From Victivallales bacterium (GTDB taxonomy: Bacteria; Verrucomicrobiota; Lentisphaeria; Oligosphaerales; Lenti-02), in assembly GCA_018648945.1 (NCBI GenBank), contig JABGQJ010000002.1, positions 11,067 to 47,800 on the forward strand: 36,734 nucleotides of DNA, read 5' to 3'. Made by a program: the position numbers and the translations under genes. Positions within the stretch are counted from its first letter, which is position 1; every line of letters begins with the position of its first letter. The notes under the pieces are model-generated. The model saw only the letters and a program-made list of their open reading frames with translations. It ran no database searches and was not told where the DNA came from. Positions 8,304-15,310 of the stretch are shown here, piece after piece.

Positions 8304-10529
8304 GTGAGATTCGAGTGTAGTCACTGCCGAGGCATTTTGGAAATCGTCGACTGTGAACCAGGCGAGGCCGTGGCCTGCGGCCATTGCGGGAGCGCGGTCG
8401 CAGTTCCGGAGAACCGTCTGGCCGCCGGAGCCGTTGTTGGGGATTTCGTGCTTCGGGAGGAGCTGGGGCGCGGCGGCATGGGCACGGTCTATCTGGCCCA
8501 CCAAGTCTCGCTGGATCGCGATGTCGCGGTGAAGATTCTGCACTCGCAGTTCGCGGAGGACGAGCATTATGTGGCGAATTTCCTGCGCGAGGCGCGGGCC
8601 GCCGCCCACCTCAACCACCCGAGTATCGTCCAGGCCTATGCGGTCGGCGAAGACGATGGCGTGCACTACTTGGCCATGGAGTATGTCGAGGGCAGCACCC
8701 TGAAGCAGGTTCTGGTGCACAGCGGCCGGATGGTGCCCGAACGGGCGCTTGCCATCGTGACGAACGTCGCGGAAGCGCTGGAGTTTGGCTGGAGCAACCA
8801 GCAGCTGGTCCACCGCGATCTCAAGCCCGACAACATCATGCTGACCTCTGGCGGCACCGTGAAACTGGCTGACTTGGGGTTGGCGCGCCTGGGCAGCGAG
8901 AGTGGCGAGGCCTCTGGCGAGGTGCATGGCACGCCGCAGTACATCTCCCCGGAACAGCTCTTGGGGAAACGGGCTCAGACCGGGGCTGACATCTACAGCT
9001 TGGGGGCTACGTTCTACCACATGCTTTCCGGGGACTTCCCCTATTCGGGTACGAGCCCCGTGGAGATCGCTGGCAAGCATCTCACCGAGCCGCTGCGCCC
9101 GCTGGCTGAGGTGGCGCCGGATGTGCCGTCGCCGCTGGCTCACGTGGTGGAAGTGATGATGGCGAAGCGCCCGGCCCATCGCTACCGGGATGCGGCTGAA
9201 CTGCTGGAGGATCTGCGCCGCGTGGGGCGGGGCAAGGCACCGGTGCGCCAGGCCTCCCCCGGGGCACAGGTACCCATTGATTTGGAGAACGCCGAGGACA
9301 TGGAGCCGGGCGAAGCCCCCGTCCCGTCGGCCAAGCCACCGTCGGGCAAGAAGTCATTCCGGCTGGGTGGCTCGCAGGGGAGCGCAGGCGCTGAGTCGGC
9401 CTCTGTCGGCATGGCGGGAGACGTGGCTGAGGGCGGGGAATCGTCGGCACCGGCGCAGAGCCCGTCGGCCGGAAAGACGTCTCGCAAACGCGCTCCGCTG
9501 CTACTGGCGATGGTTCTCTTGCTGGCCGTTGGCGGCGGCGCTGCGTACTACTTCCTGGTGATGAAAGGTGGCACACCGGCAATGGCGGAATCGCCGGACG
9601 GGGCGACCGAAGAAGGCGGGGAACTGGCCCAGATCCGCCAGTTGCAGACCGATGGTGCGGCAGCGACCGACGTGGCCGACAAGCTGACGGAATACGCGCA
9701 GGAACGGGATCTCGGGAGTCTGGGGGACGAATTCTGGGAACTGGCTGGGGCCATGGTCGAGGAAGACCTGGTGGCAGCCCGGGGCGCCGCCAAGACCGCG
9801 CAGCTGGCGGTCTGGCAGGAGGAACAGGAAAAACTGGCTGCCGCTGCCGTCAAGGAACGAGAAGCTGCGGAGAAGCGTGCTCGCGACCAGGCAGAGCAGG
9901 CGAAGCGCCAGGAAGCGGCTCGGCTAGCGGCGGAACGCAAGGCTGCCGAAGCTGCCAAGGTGGCTGCCAAGCAGGATGAACTGCGGTGGCAGGCCGTGGA
10001 GCTGTGCCGGGCCAATGACTATGATGCGGCGGCGGGGGTGTTCACCGCCATGGTTCGTTCCAGCGGCCAGCCCAAGGCTGCAGAGTGGGCCCAGAGCAAG
10101 CAGCAGTGCATTGCCGCCGCCAAGAAGCTCTACGAGCGCGTCTACAACTCGAAGGAGAGGTTTGCTGGCGCGAAGCTCCCCGGTCCCACCCCCAGAAGCA
10201 GATGGACGGTCACCTTTGTCGGTCCGAAGACCATTGATGCGGAGATGGTGATCGTGCGTCGGGTGAAGGGGAAACGGAAGGAGGAGAAGAAACAGCTCCT
10301 GGTGAAGCTGGCCGATCCCAACGTCGAACGGGTGATCCGCTACCTCCTGGACCACTTGGCGAAGGCGGACAAGAGCGTGAGCAAGGAGCAGTTGGACCGG
10401 GAGTTCGGGGCATTCCTGGTCAGTCGGGCCAAGTATCTTCCCTACGCGAAGGAACTGCTCGGCAAGGTCTCCGGTGTCGAAGCACTGATTGCCGAGATCG
10501 AGATCCTGGCCGCGAAGGCGGAGAAGTGA
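8304..10529 (+). CDS. Zinc-ribbon Hanks-type Ser/Thr protein kinase, membrane-anchored
   Basis: Predicted 741-residue kinase. An N-terminal zinc ribbon has C5, C8, C25 and C28. The kinase domain spans about 48-305: Gly-rich loop LGRGGMG (54-60), K77, alpha-C E96, HRDLKPDN (170-177), metal-binding DLG at 190-192 (in place of DFG, common in bacterial kinases) and SPE (215-217). All catalytic residues are present, so it should be active. A Pro/Ser-rich linker leads to one membrane segment (about 398-420), then an Ala/Glu/Lys coiled coil (about 495-562) and a C-terminal domain of unknown type outside the cytoplasm. The GTG start directly precedes the zinc ribbon but has no clear ribosome binding site; the start is the least certain part. 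It heads a co-directional run with a phosphoesterase and rhamnulokinase. Confidence 0.88.
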   Translation: MRFECSHCRGILEIVDCEPGEAVACGHCGSAVAVPENRLAAGAVVGDFVLREELGRGGMGTVYLAHQVSLDRDVAVKILHSQFAEDEHYVANFLREARAAAHLNHPSIVQAYAVGEDDGVHYLAMEYVEGSTLKQVLVHSGRMVPERALAIVTNVAEALEFGWSNQQLVHRDLKPDNIMLTSGGTVKLADLGLARLGSESGEASGEVHGTPQYISPEQLLGKRAQTGADIYSLGATFYHMLSGDFPYSGTSPVEIAGKHLTEPLRPLAEVAPDVPSPLAHVVEVMMAKRPAHRYRDAAELLEDLRRVGRGKAPVRQASPGAQVPIDLENAEDMEPGEAPVPSAKPPSGKKSFRLGGSQGSAGAESASVGMAGDVAEGGESSAPAQSPSAGKTSRKRAPLLLAMVLLLAVGGGAAYYFLVMKGGTPAMAESPDGATEEGGELAQIRQLQTDGAAATDVADKLTEYAQERDLGSLGDEFWELAGAMVEEDLVAARGAAKTAQLAVWQEEQEKLAAAAVKEREAAEKRARDQAEQAKRQEAARLAAERKAAEAAKVAAKQDELRWQAVELCRANDYDAAAGVFTAMVRSSGQPKAAEWAQSKQQCIAAAKKLYERVYNSKERFAGAKLPGPTPRSRWTVTFVGPKTIDAEMVIVRRVKGKRKEEKKQLLVKLADPNVERVIRYLLDHLAKADKSVSKEQLDREFGAFLVSRAKYLPYAKELLGKVSGVEALIAEIEILAAKAEK

Positions 10530-10647
10530 CCGTGCGCCATGCCTGTCCGTCCCGTGTGTGTCTCTGCGGCATTCCTGTCCCCGCCCTGTGGCACCACGAG
10601 AGAGACGTCTGCCATTCCCTTCGTCGCGATTGCTCGATAGGACCATT

Positions 10648-11523
10648 TTGAGAGTTCGGATTGCCCATTTCTCGGATTTGCACCTCTGGAGCTCCCCAGG
10701 TACGTGGCGCGCCCTTCTGGACAAGCGCGCCCTCGGTTGCGCGAATCATCTGCTCCGCCGCAGGCGGCATGTTCAGATATCCCGTCTGGAGAGGGCGGTG
10801 GCACGAATGGCCGCGTTGGCTCCAGACTGGGTCGTCTGCACTGGGGATCTGACGACCACCGGATCCCCGGCCGAGTTCGAGGCTGCCTGCCAGGCGGTGA
10901 AGCCGCTGATGGCAACGGCGTTGCGCGGCTCCATCTATGTCCCGGGGAACCACGATGCCTACGTCCGCGACGTCACCTGCCGCAGGGCTTTGGCGGAGGC
11001 ATGCGTGGCGCTCAACGGTGATCGGGGGACCGATGGCTTCCCGCAGGAGGTGACGGATCGGGGGTTGCGCATGCTGCTGTTGGACGAGGCCGGTCCGAGT
11101 GCGCCCTGGCAGTCCTCCGGCCGGCTGAAGCCGGATACCATGCATTGGCTTGGCGAGAAGCTAGGCGCACCCCGGCGAGATGGTGAGGCCCGCATCCTGG
11201 TGGGGCATTTCCCCTTGCTTCGGGCGGATGGTCGGGAGTTGTCCCGCCGCCGACGCTTGGCTGGCGCGGAGGAACTGGTCCGGTTTCGCGAATCCGGGGC
11301 TTATGACGTGGCTCTGTGCGGGCACATCCACCAGGCCTTCCGCCGGGATGACTCGGCCTGCATGGAGCTCTGTGCCGGCTCGCTGACCATGGAAGGGAAG
11401 ATCAACGTGCTCGACTTCTTCCCGGAATCCTGTACGTTTTCGCAGTTCTGGCTCGATATGTCCGACGACCAACCCTCCCCAGTCCTGGCCGGCGGGCAGG
11501 TGTCGGCGACCGGTGCCCGTTGA
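10648..11523 (+). CDS. Calcineurin-like metallophosphoesterase
   Basis: Predicted 291-residue cytoplasmic dinuclear-metal phosphoesterase. The five family blocks appear in order: DLH (D10, H12), GDL in CTGDLTTTG, GNHD in PGNHD, GH in VGHFPLL and GHIH in CGHIHQ. It resembles the CpdA/Icc-type subgroup, but the substrate (cyclic nucleotide, phosphoprotein or other phosphoester) cannot be read from sequence. The start is a TTG at 10648: it begins exactly at the conserved first strand, has TAGGA five bases before it, and no ATG or GTG near this point gives a better start. It lies 118 bases after the kinase gene and 42 bases before rhamnulokinase, which suggests co-transcription at least with the latter. 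Confidence 0.85.
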   Translation: MRVRIAHFSDLHLWSSPGTWRALLDKRALGCANHLLRRRRHVQISRLERAVARMAALAPDWVVCTGDLTTTGSPAEFEAACQAVKPLMATALRGSIYVPGNHDAYVRDVTCRRALAEACVALNGDRGTDGFPQEVTDRGLRMLLLDEAGPSAPWQSSGRLKPDTMHWLGEKLGAPRRDGEARILVGHFPLLRADGRELSRRRRLAGAEELVRFRESGAYDVALCGHIHQAFRRDDSACMELCAGSLTMEGKINVLDFFPESCTFSQFWLDMSDDQPSPVLAGGQVSATGAR

Positions 11524-11565
11524 GGTGGAGTCCACCGAATTCTTAGCAGCAGGAGATATTCTGGC

Positions 11566-13038
11566 ATGGCAACGCACTACTTGGCCTTCGATCTTGGGGC
11601 ATCGAGCGGAAGAGCAATCCTCGGCACGCTGTCGGACGGGCGGATCGAGCTGGAGGAGCTGCACCGGTTCGACAATGGCCCGGTCGATATCAACGGGGGA
11701 CTGTTCTGGAACCTGTTGGGGCTCTTCGCCGAACTGAAGCAGGGATTGGCGAACGCCTTGGCCAAGGGCGTGAAGATCTCTGGCATTGCCATCGACACGT
11801 GGGGGGTGGACTTTGGCTTGATCGATGGCAACGGCCAGTTCGTCGGCTTCCCGCGGCACTACCGCGATCCGCGCACAACGGACATCTACCCCTATGCGTT
11901 CGGCAAGGTTCCACGCGATGAGATGTATCGGACTACCGGCATCCAATTCATGAATCTGAATACCGTGTTCCAGTTGGTGGCGATGGAGCGGGATGGGGAC
12001 TCGTCGCTGCAGACGGGCGAGAAGCTGCTCTTCATGCCCAACGCCTTGACCTACCTTTTCAGCGGCAACGCGTCCGCAGAGTACACCATTGCCAGCACGT
12101 CTCAGCTTTGCGACGCCAACACCGGGACGTGGGCGAAGAAGATGATCGAGGGCCTGGACCTCCCCATGGCCATTCTGCCCGATATCGTGCCGCCATGCAC
12201 CGTGGTCGGCGAACTGCGCGAGGCCATCTGCGAAGAACTCAAGTGCGACCCAGTGCCCTTCATCCTGGTGGGCAGTCACGACACCGCTTCGGCGGTCGCG
12301 GCCGTGCCGGCTACCACCGGCAAATCCTGGGCCTACCTAAGCAGCGGCACGTGGAGCCTCCTCGGGGTGGAATTGGACAAGCCGCTCATCTCCGATGCCG
12401 GTCTCGCCGCCAATTACACGAACGAGGGCGGCGTGGGCGGCAAGATCCGCTTCCTCAAGAACATCATGGGCATGTGGCTCATTCAGGAATCCCGGTCGGA
12501 GTGGCGCCGCCAGGGGCAGAACTACACCTTCGACGAAATGGACATGATGGCCGCCGAGGCCGAGCCATTCCGCTCCTTCATCGATCCCAACGACGAGAGC
12601 TTTGTCGCCCCCGGGAACCTGCCGGAGCGCATCGCCGAGTTCTGCCGGAAGACCGGGCAGGCGGTTCCCGAAACCCCCGGTCAGATCATGCGCTGCGCCC
12701 TCGAATCGCTGGCCTTGCGCTACCGCATGGCTCTCGACGAGATCGAGGAGATCACCGGCCAGGGAATCGAGATTCTCCACCTTGTTGGCGGCGGCGTCAA
12801 GAACCTGGTGCTGAACCAGTACACTGCGGACGCCATCGGTCGGCCTGTCATCACGGGTCCCGTGGAGGCAACGGCCTTGGGCAACATCGCTGCCCAAGCC
12901 ATGGCGACCGGTGAGTTGGCCGATCTTGCGGAGGCCCGGTGCGTTATCGCCGCCTCCACCGACACGAATACGCTCCTGCCAGCCGACGGGGCTGAATGGG
13001 ACGAGGCATACGGGAGATTCCGCCAGCTTTTCGCCTAG
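11566..13038 (+). CDS. rhaB: Rhamnulokinase
   Basis: Predicted 490-residue FGGY-family sugar kinase phosphorylating L-rhamnulose to L-rhamnulose 1-phosphate. Length matches E. coli RhaB (489). Motifs seen are the phosphate-1 loop FDLGASSGRAILG at the N-terminus, DTWGVDFG with a catalytic-base Asp, the phosphate-2 motif SSGTWSLLG and the adenosine motif VGGGVKN near the C-terminus. The ATG at 11566 has AGGAG nearby. Rhamnose isomerase and rhamnulose-1-phosphate aldolase genes are not in the window, so the pathway must be completed elsewhere. L-fuculokinase is the main alternative, but the motif wording fits rhamnulokinases better. Neighbouring secreted hydrolases and the sulfatase fit a deoxy-sugar-rich polysaccharide diet. 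Confidence 0.9.
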   Translation: MATHYLAFDLGASSGRAILGTLSDGRIELEELHRFDNGPVDINGGLFWNLLGLFAELKQGLANALAKGVKISGIAIDTWGVDFGLIDGNGQFVGFPRHYRDPRTTDIYPYAFGKVPRDEMYRTTGIQFMNLNTVFQLVAMERDGDSSLQTGEKLLFMPNALTYLFSGNASAEYTIASTSQLCDANTGTWAKKMIEGLDLPMAILPDIVPPCTVVGELREAICEELKCDPVPFILVGSHDTASAVAAVPATTGKSWAYLSSGTWSLLGVELDKPLISDAGLAANYTNEGGVGGKIRFLKNIMGMWLIQESRSEWRRQGQNYTFDEMDMMAAEAEPFRSFIDPNDESFVAPGNLPERIAEFCRKTGQAVPETPGQIMRCALESLALRYRMALDEIEEITGQGIEILHLVGGGVKNLVLNQYTADAIGRPVITGPVEATALGNIAAQAMATGELADLAEARCVIAASTDTNTLLPADGAEWDEAYGRFRQLFA

Positions 13039-13089
13039 AGCGGAACCGGATCCCATGGCATCTTATGGCGGGCTGTGGAACGAGTGGCC

Positions 13090-13120
13090 TTGCATCCGGT
13101 CCCTTTCTTGTGGATAGTAT
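13090..13120 (+). promoter_or_regulatory. Weak candidate promoter for the response regulator gene
   Basis: TTGCAT (13090-13095) lies 19 bases before TAGTAT (13115-13120), or 17 bases before the overlapping GATAGT (13113-13118). Either pairing is suboptimal. It sits in the 123-base gap after rhamnulokinase and before the ATG at 13162. Confidence 0.25.
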
Positions 13121-13161
13121 GAATGTGGGCAAGGCAACCTTCCGGTGAGGAACTACCTCCT

Positions 13162-13803
13162 ATGGACCAACGGACAGTACTGATTGTAGACGACGAGAGC
13201 AGTCTTCGGAAAGTTCTCGGGGATTTGCTGCGCTTGCGCGGCTACTCGCCCGACCCGGTGGCCACTGGCGGCGAGGCAGTGGCGGCAGCGGGGAAAACGA
13301 GGCATGACGTGGCCATCGTCGATCTCGGGTTGGGCGAAGAGGAAATGACAGGGTTGGACGTGATCAAGGAGATCAAGGCCTGCTCGCCCGAGACTGAGTG
13401 CATCGTCCTCACTGGTATGCCCTCCCAGGAGTCGGCCATTCAGGCGATGAATCTTGGGGCCTATGCCTACCTTCGCAAGCCGTTCGACGTGAGTGAATTG
13501 CTGGAGACGATCGCCAAGGCGCTGGAGAAGCGCAGCGAGAACGCTCAGGCGCAGGAGGCGAAGCGCATGGTCGCGCGGCCACGGAGCTCCAGGGAGCGCT
13601 TTGCCGACTACGCACAGGATGAACTGCGTTCGCCACTCAGCAGTGTGCTCGGGTTGGCGCAGAACATCGTGGACACTGATACACTGGAGGATGCTCAGGC
13701 ATTCGCGATGATCCTCCAGACCGAGGCCCAGGGCGTCCTGGATCGCTTGGATCAGTTCATCTCCCGTACCGCTTCGCAACAGGCGGAGCGTCGCCAGGGC
13801 TGA
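13162..13803 (+). CDS. Response regulator with C-terminal degenerate HisKA-like domain
   Basis: Predicted 213-residue protein. Residues 3-122 are a receiver domain with all key positions: acidic D10 and D11, phosphoacceptor D54, T84 and K106 in LRKPFD. After a Gln/Arg-rich linker, residues 147-205 match a HisKA dimerisation helix pair: FADYAQDELRSPLSSVLG aligns with the H-box consensus (SHELRTPL) except that the phosphoacceptor His is Asp (D153). There is no HATPase domain and no DNA-binding output domain. It may act as a dimeric phosphorylation-dependent adaptor; that is inference. The ATG at 13162 has GAGG upstream and begins right at the receiver; an ATG at 13123 would add 13 residues. No cognate sensor kinase is in the window. 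Confidence 0.85.
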   Translation: MDQRTVLIVDDESSLRKVLGDLLRLRGYSPDPVATGGEAVAAAGKTRHDVAIVDLGLGEEEMTGLDVIKEIKACSPETECIVLTGMPSQESAIQAMNLGAYAYLRKPFDVSELLETIAKALEKRSENAQAQEAKRMVARPRSSRERFADYAQDELRSPLSSVLGLAQNIVDTDTLEDAQAFAMILQTEAQGVLDRLDQFISRTASQQAERRQG

Positions 13804-13989
13804 GTCCCCCCCAGTTCGCCAGGATGTGGGGCAGCGCCGTAGGTGAAGCTCGGAGATTGGTGTTCGCATGTACCCGCCCCCAGGCGTACGCGCCAGCCTT
13901 CAGCCGGCGCTGCCGGGATTGGCCCAGTGTGTTTCAGTCGGGCCGCCTTCCCGGTCTGGGGTCAGACAGATCTCTGGCGAGGGAGCGCT

Positions 13990-15279
13990 TCAGGGCCGGT
14001 GGTTTGGCCGAGGGGGGGCGTGCAGGTCAGCTCCCATATTCCAGTATGGGCGTTCCAGGATGAAGTCCTCGTGTTCTTGGAGAATGAGCTGGAGAGCCAG
14101 GGCGTTTATCTTCCACTTGCCAGAAAACCGCAAGGCGGCCTTCCCCTTCCGGAAACGGACCGCGATCGTCTTGTCCAGGAACCGCCCCTGCGGAACACGC
14201 AGTCCGCGCAGCAATGGCCCGTCGGGGCCGATCACATCGAAGGGGCCGGTATCCTCTTTGGGGTCGTGCATATTGAGCGTCATCAGGTACAGACCTGAAG
14301 GTTGCTCAAGCTCCAGGACGCCGTCATTCGCGCCGTCCGTGGCAGTGGCGAAGTCGCGGCGGAGGAGGCCCCCGGCTGCGCGCTGGACAATGCGGACGTT
14401 CTTTGGTTCTCGCCAGCGGAAGGGCTTGCCATTCGGCGTCGCAGGCGGACAGAGCTGGTACTTGTCACTTGCGTCGTTCTCGGAGAAATTCAGCGCCAGC
14501 GTGGTGGGGAAGCTGGTGGTGTAGGCCAGCGCATCATTTCGGTGCAGGGCTTCGTAGGGCTTGGCCCCCGGGCGGATGATGATCTTGCCAGTGAAGGTGG
14601 CCCCATTCCGGGCGCTGCTGCACAGCATCGAGAAGCGATACCTCTCCCCATCATGGTAGAGAGACGTGCTCCAGCTCTCGCCGTAGTTGCTGGTCCCTTG
14701 CCAAGAGCCCATCGGGTTGAAATCCATCGTGCAGGCCAGCGCCGGGGACTTCAGGGTCAGGTAGACACAGGTCCGGAGGAGGTGCTGGAAGGGCGTTGAC
14801 TTCTTGCTGTTCATTGCCCCGGCAACCGTCTTTCTCGCCCGCCGGAGAAGCCCCGTTGTCGCCTTGTAGGCGGAACCATCGAGGGTCGCTGCCGGCGACA
14901 GGAGCTCATATTGAAGATGCGTTCCTCCAGTCGCTCCGAACACCTGGATCTCGTAGGTCACGTGCAAGGCTTCCGGCGTGACCATTACCTCCCGACGGAA
15001 CGTATTCCGCCCATCCCGGGCGAGGAACGTCACACAGTTCTTGTTGCGGGAGAGTACTCCCTTCTCCAGCGTGCGCACGAGGGCGGGTGCATCCGGCTTC
15101 AGGCCGCGATACGCGGCACACCGGTCACCGGAGAACAGGATCTGGCCATCGTAGCGAACCGTCAAGGTCCGTGATACGTCAACGGAGAACGGGCCAGCTG
15201 TGATCGTGTCGGCCTGTGCAGCCCAGGTCGCGATCACACATGCTGCGCCAACGGCCAGGGAAACGGCTTTGGTTCTCAT
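13990..15279 (-). CDS. Secreted protein of unknown function, two beta-rich domains
   Basis: 429-residue exported protein that I do not recognise. The N-terminus (MRTKAVSLAVGAACVIATW) is a signal peptide with likely cleavage after AQA, leaving a mature start at Asp-Thr. The first about 270 residues are beta-rich with no catalytic motif that I can name. The last about 90 residues before the tail look like a jelly-roll carbohydrate-binding module (DGVLELEQPSGLYLMTL onwards), similar in style to modules on secreted glycan-active enzymes. The ATG at 15279 has GAGG six bases upstream; an ATG at 15291 adds four residues. It lies 31 bases after the GH42-like gene, so the two are probably one transcript. 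A role in polysaccharide binding or breakdown is inferred from context only. Confidence 0.75.
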   Translation of the reverse strand: MRTKAVSLAVGAACVIATWAAQADTITAGPFSVDVSRTLTVRYDGQILFSGDRCAAYRGLKPDAPALVRTLEKGVLSRNKNCVTFLARDGRNTFRREVMVTPEALHVTYEIQVFGATGGTHLQYELLSPAATLDGSAYKATTGLLRRARKTVAGAMNSKKSTPFQHLLRTCVYLTLKSPALACTMDFNPMGSWQGTSNYGESWSTSLYHDGERYRFSMLCSSARNGATFTGKIIIRPGAKPYEALHRNDALAYTTSFPTTLALNFSENDASDKYQLCPPATPNGKPFRWREPKNVRIVQRAAGGLLRRDFATATDGANDGVLELEQPSGLYLMTLNMHDPKEDTGPFDVIGPDGPLLRGLRVPQGRFLDKTIAVRFRKGKAALRFSGKWKINALALQLILQEHEDFILERPYWNMGADLHAPPRPNHRP

Positions 15280-15310
15280 CGTGTACCTCATGTGGATTGC
15301 CTGGGCCAGG

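Noticed and set aside
13883..13967. Small hairpins (GGCG-TACG-CGCC, GCGCC/GGCGC and GTCTG/CAGAC) in the convergent gap after the response regulator
   Set aside because: Stems are only four or five pairs and none is followed by a T-run; such repeats are common by chance in this base composition.
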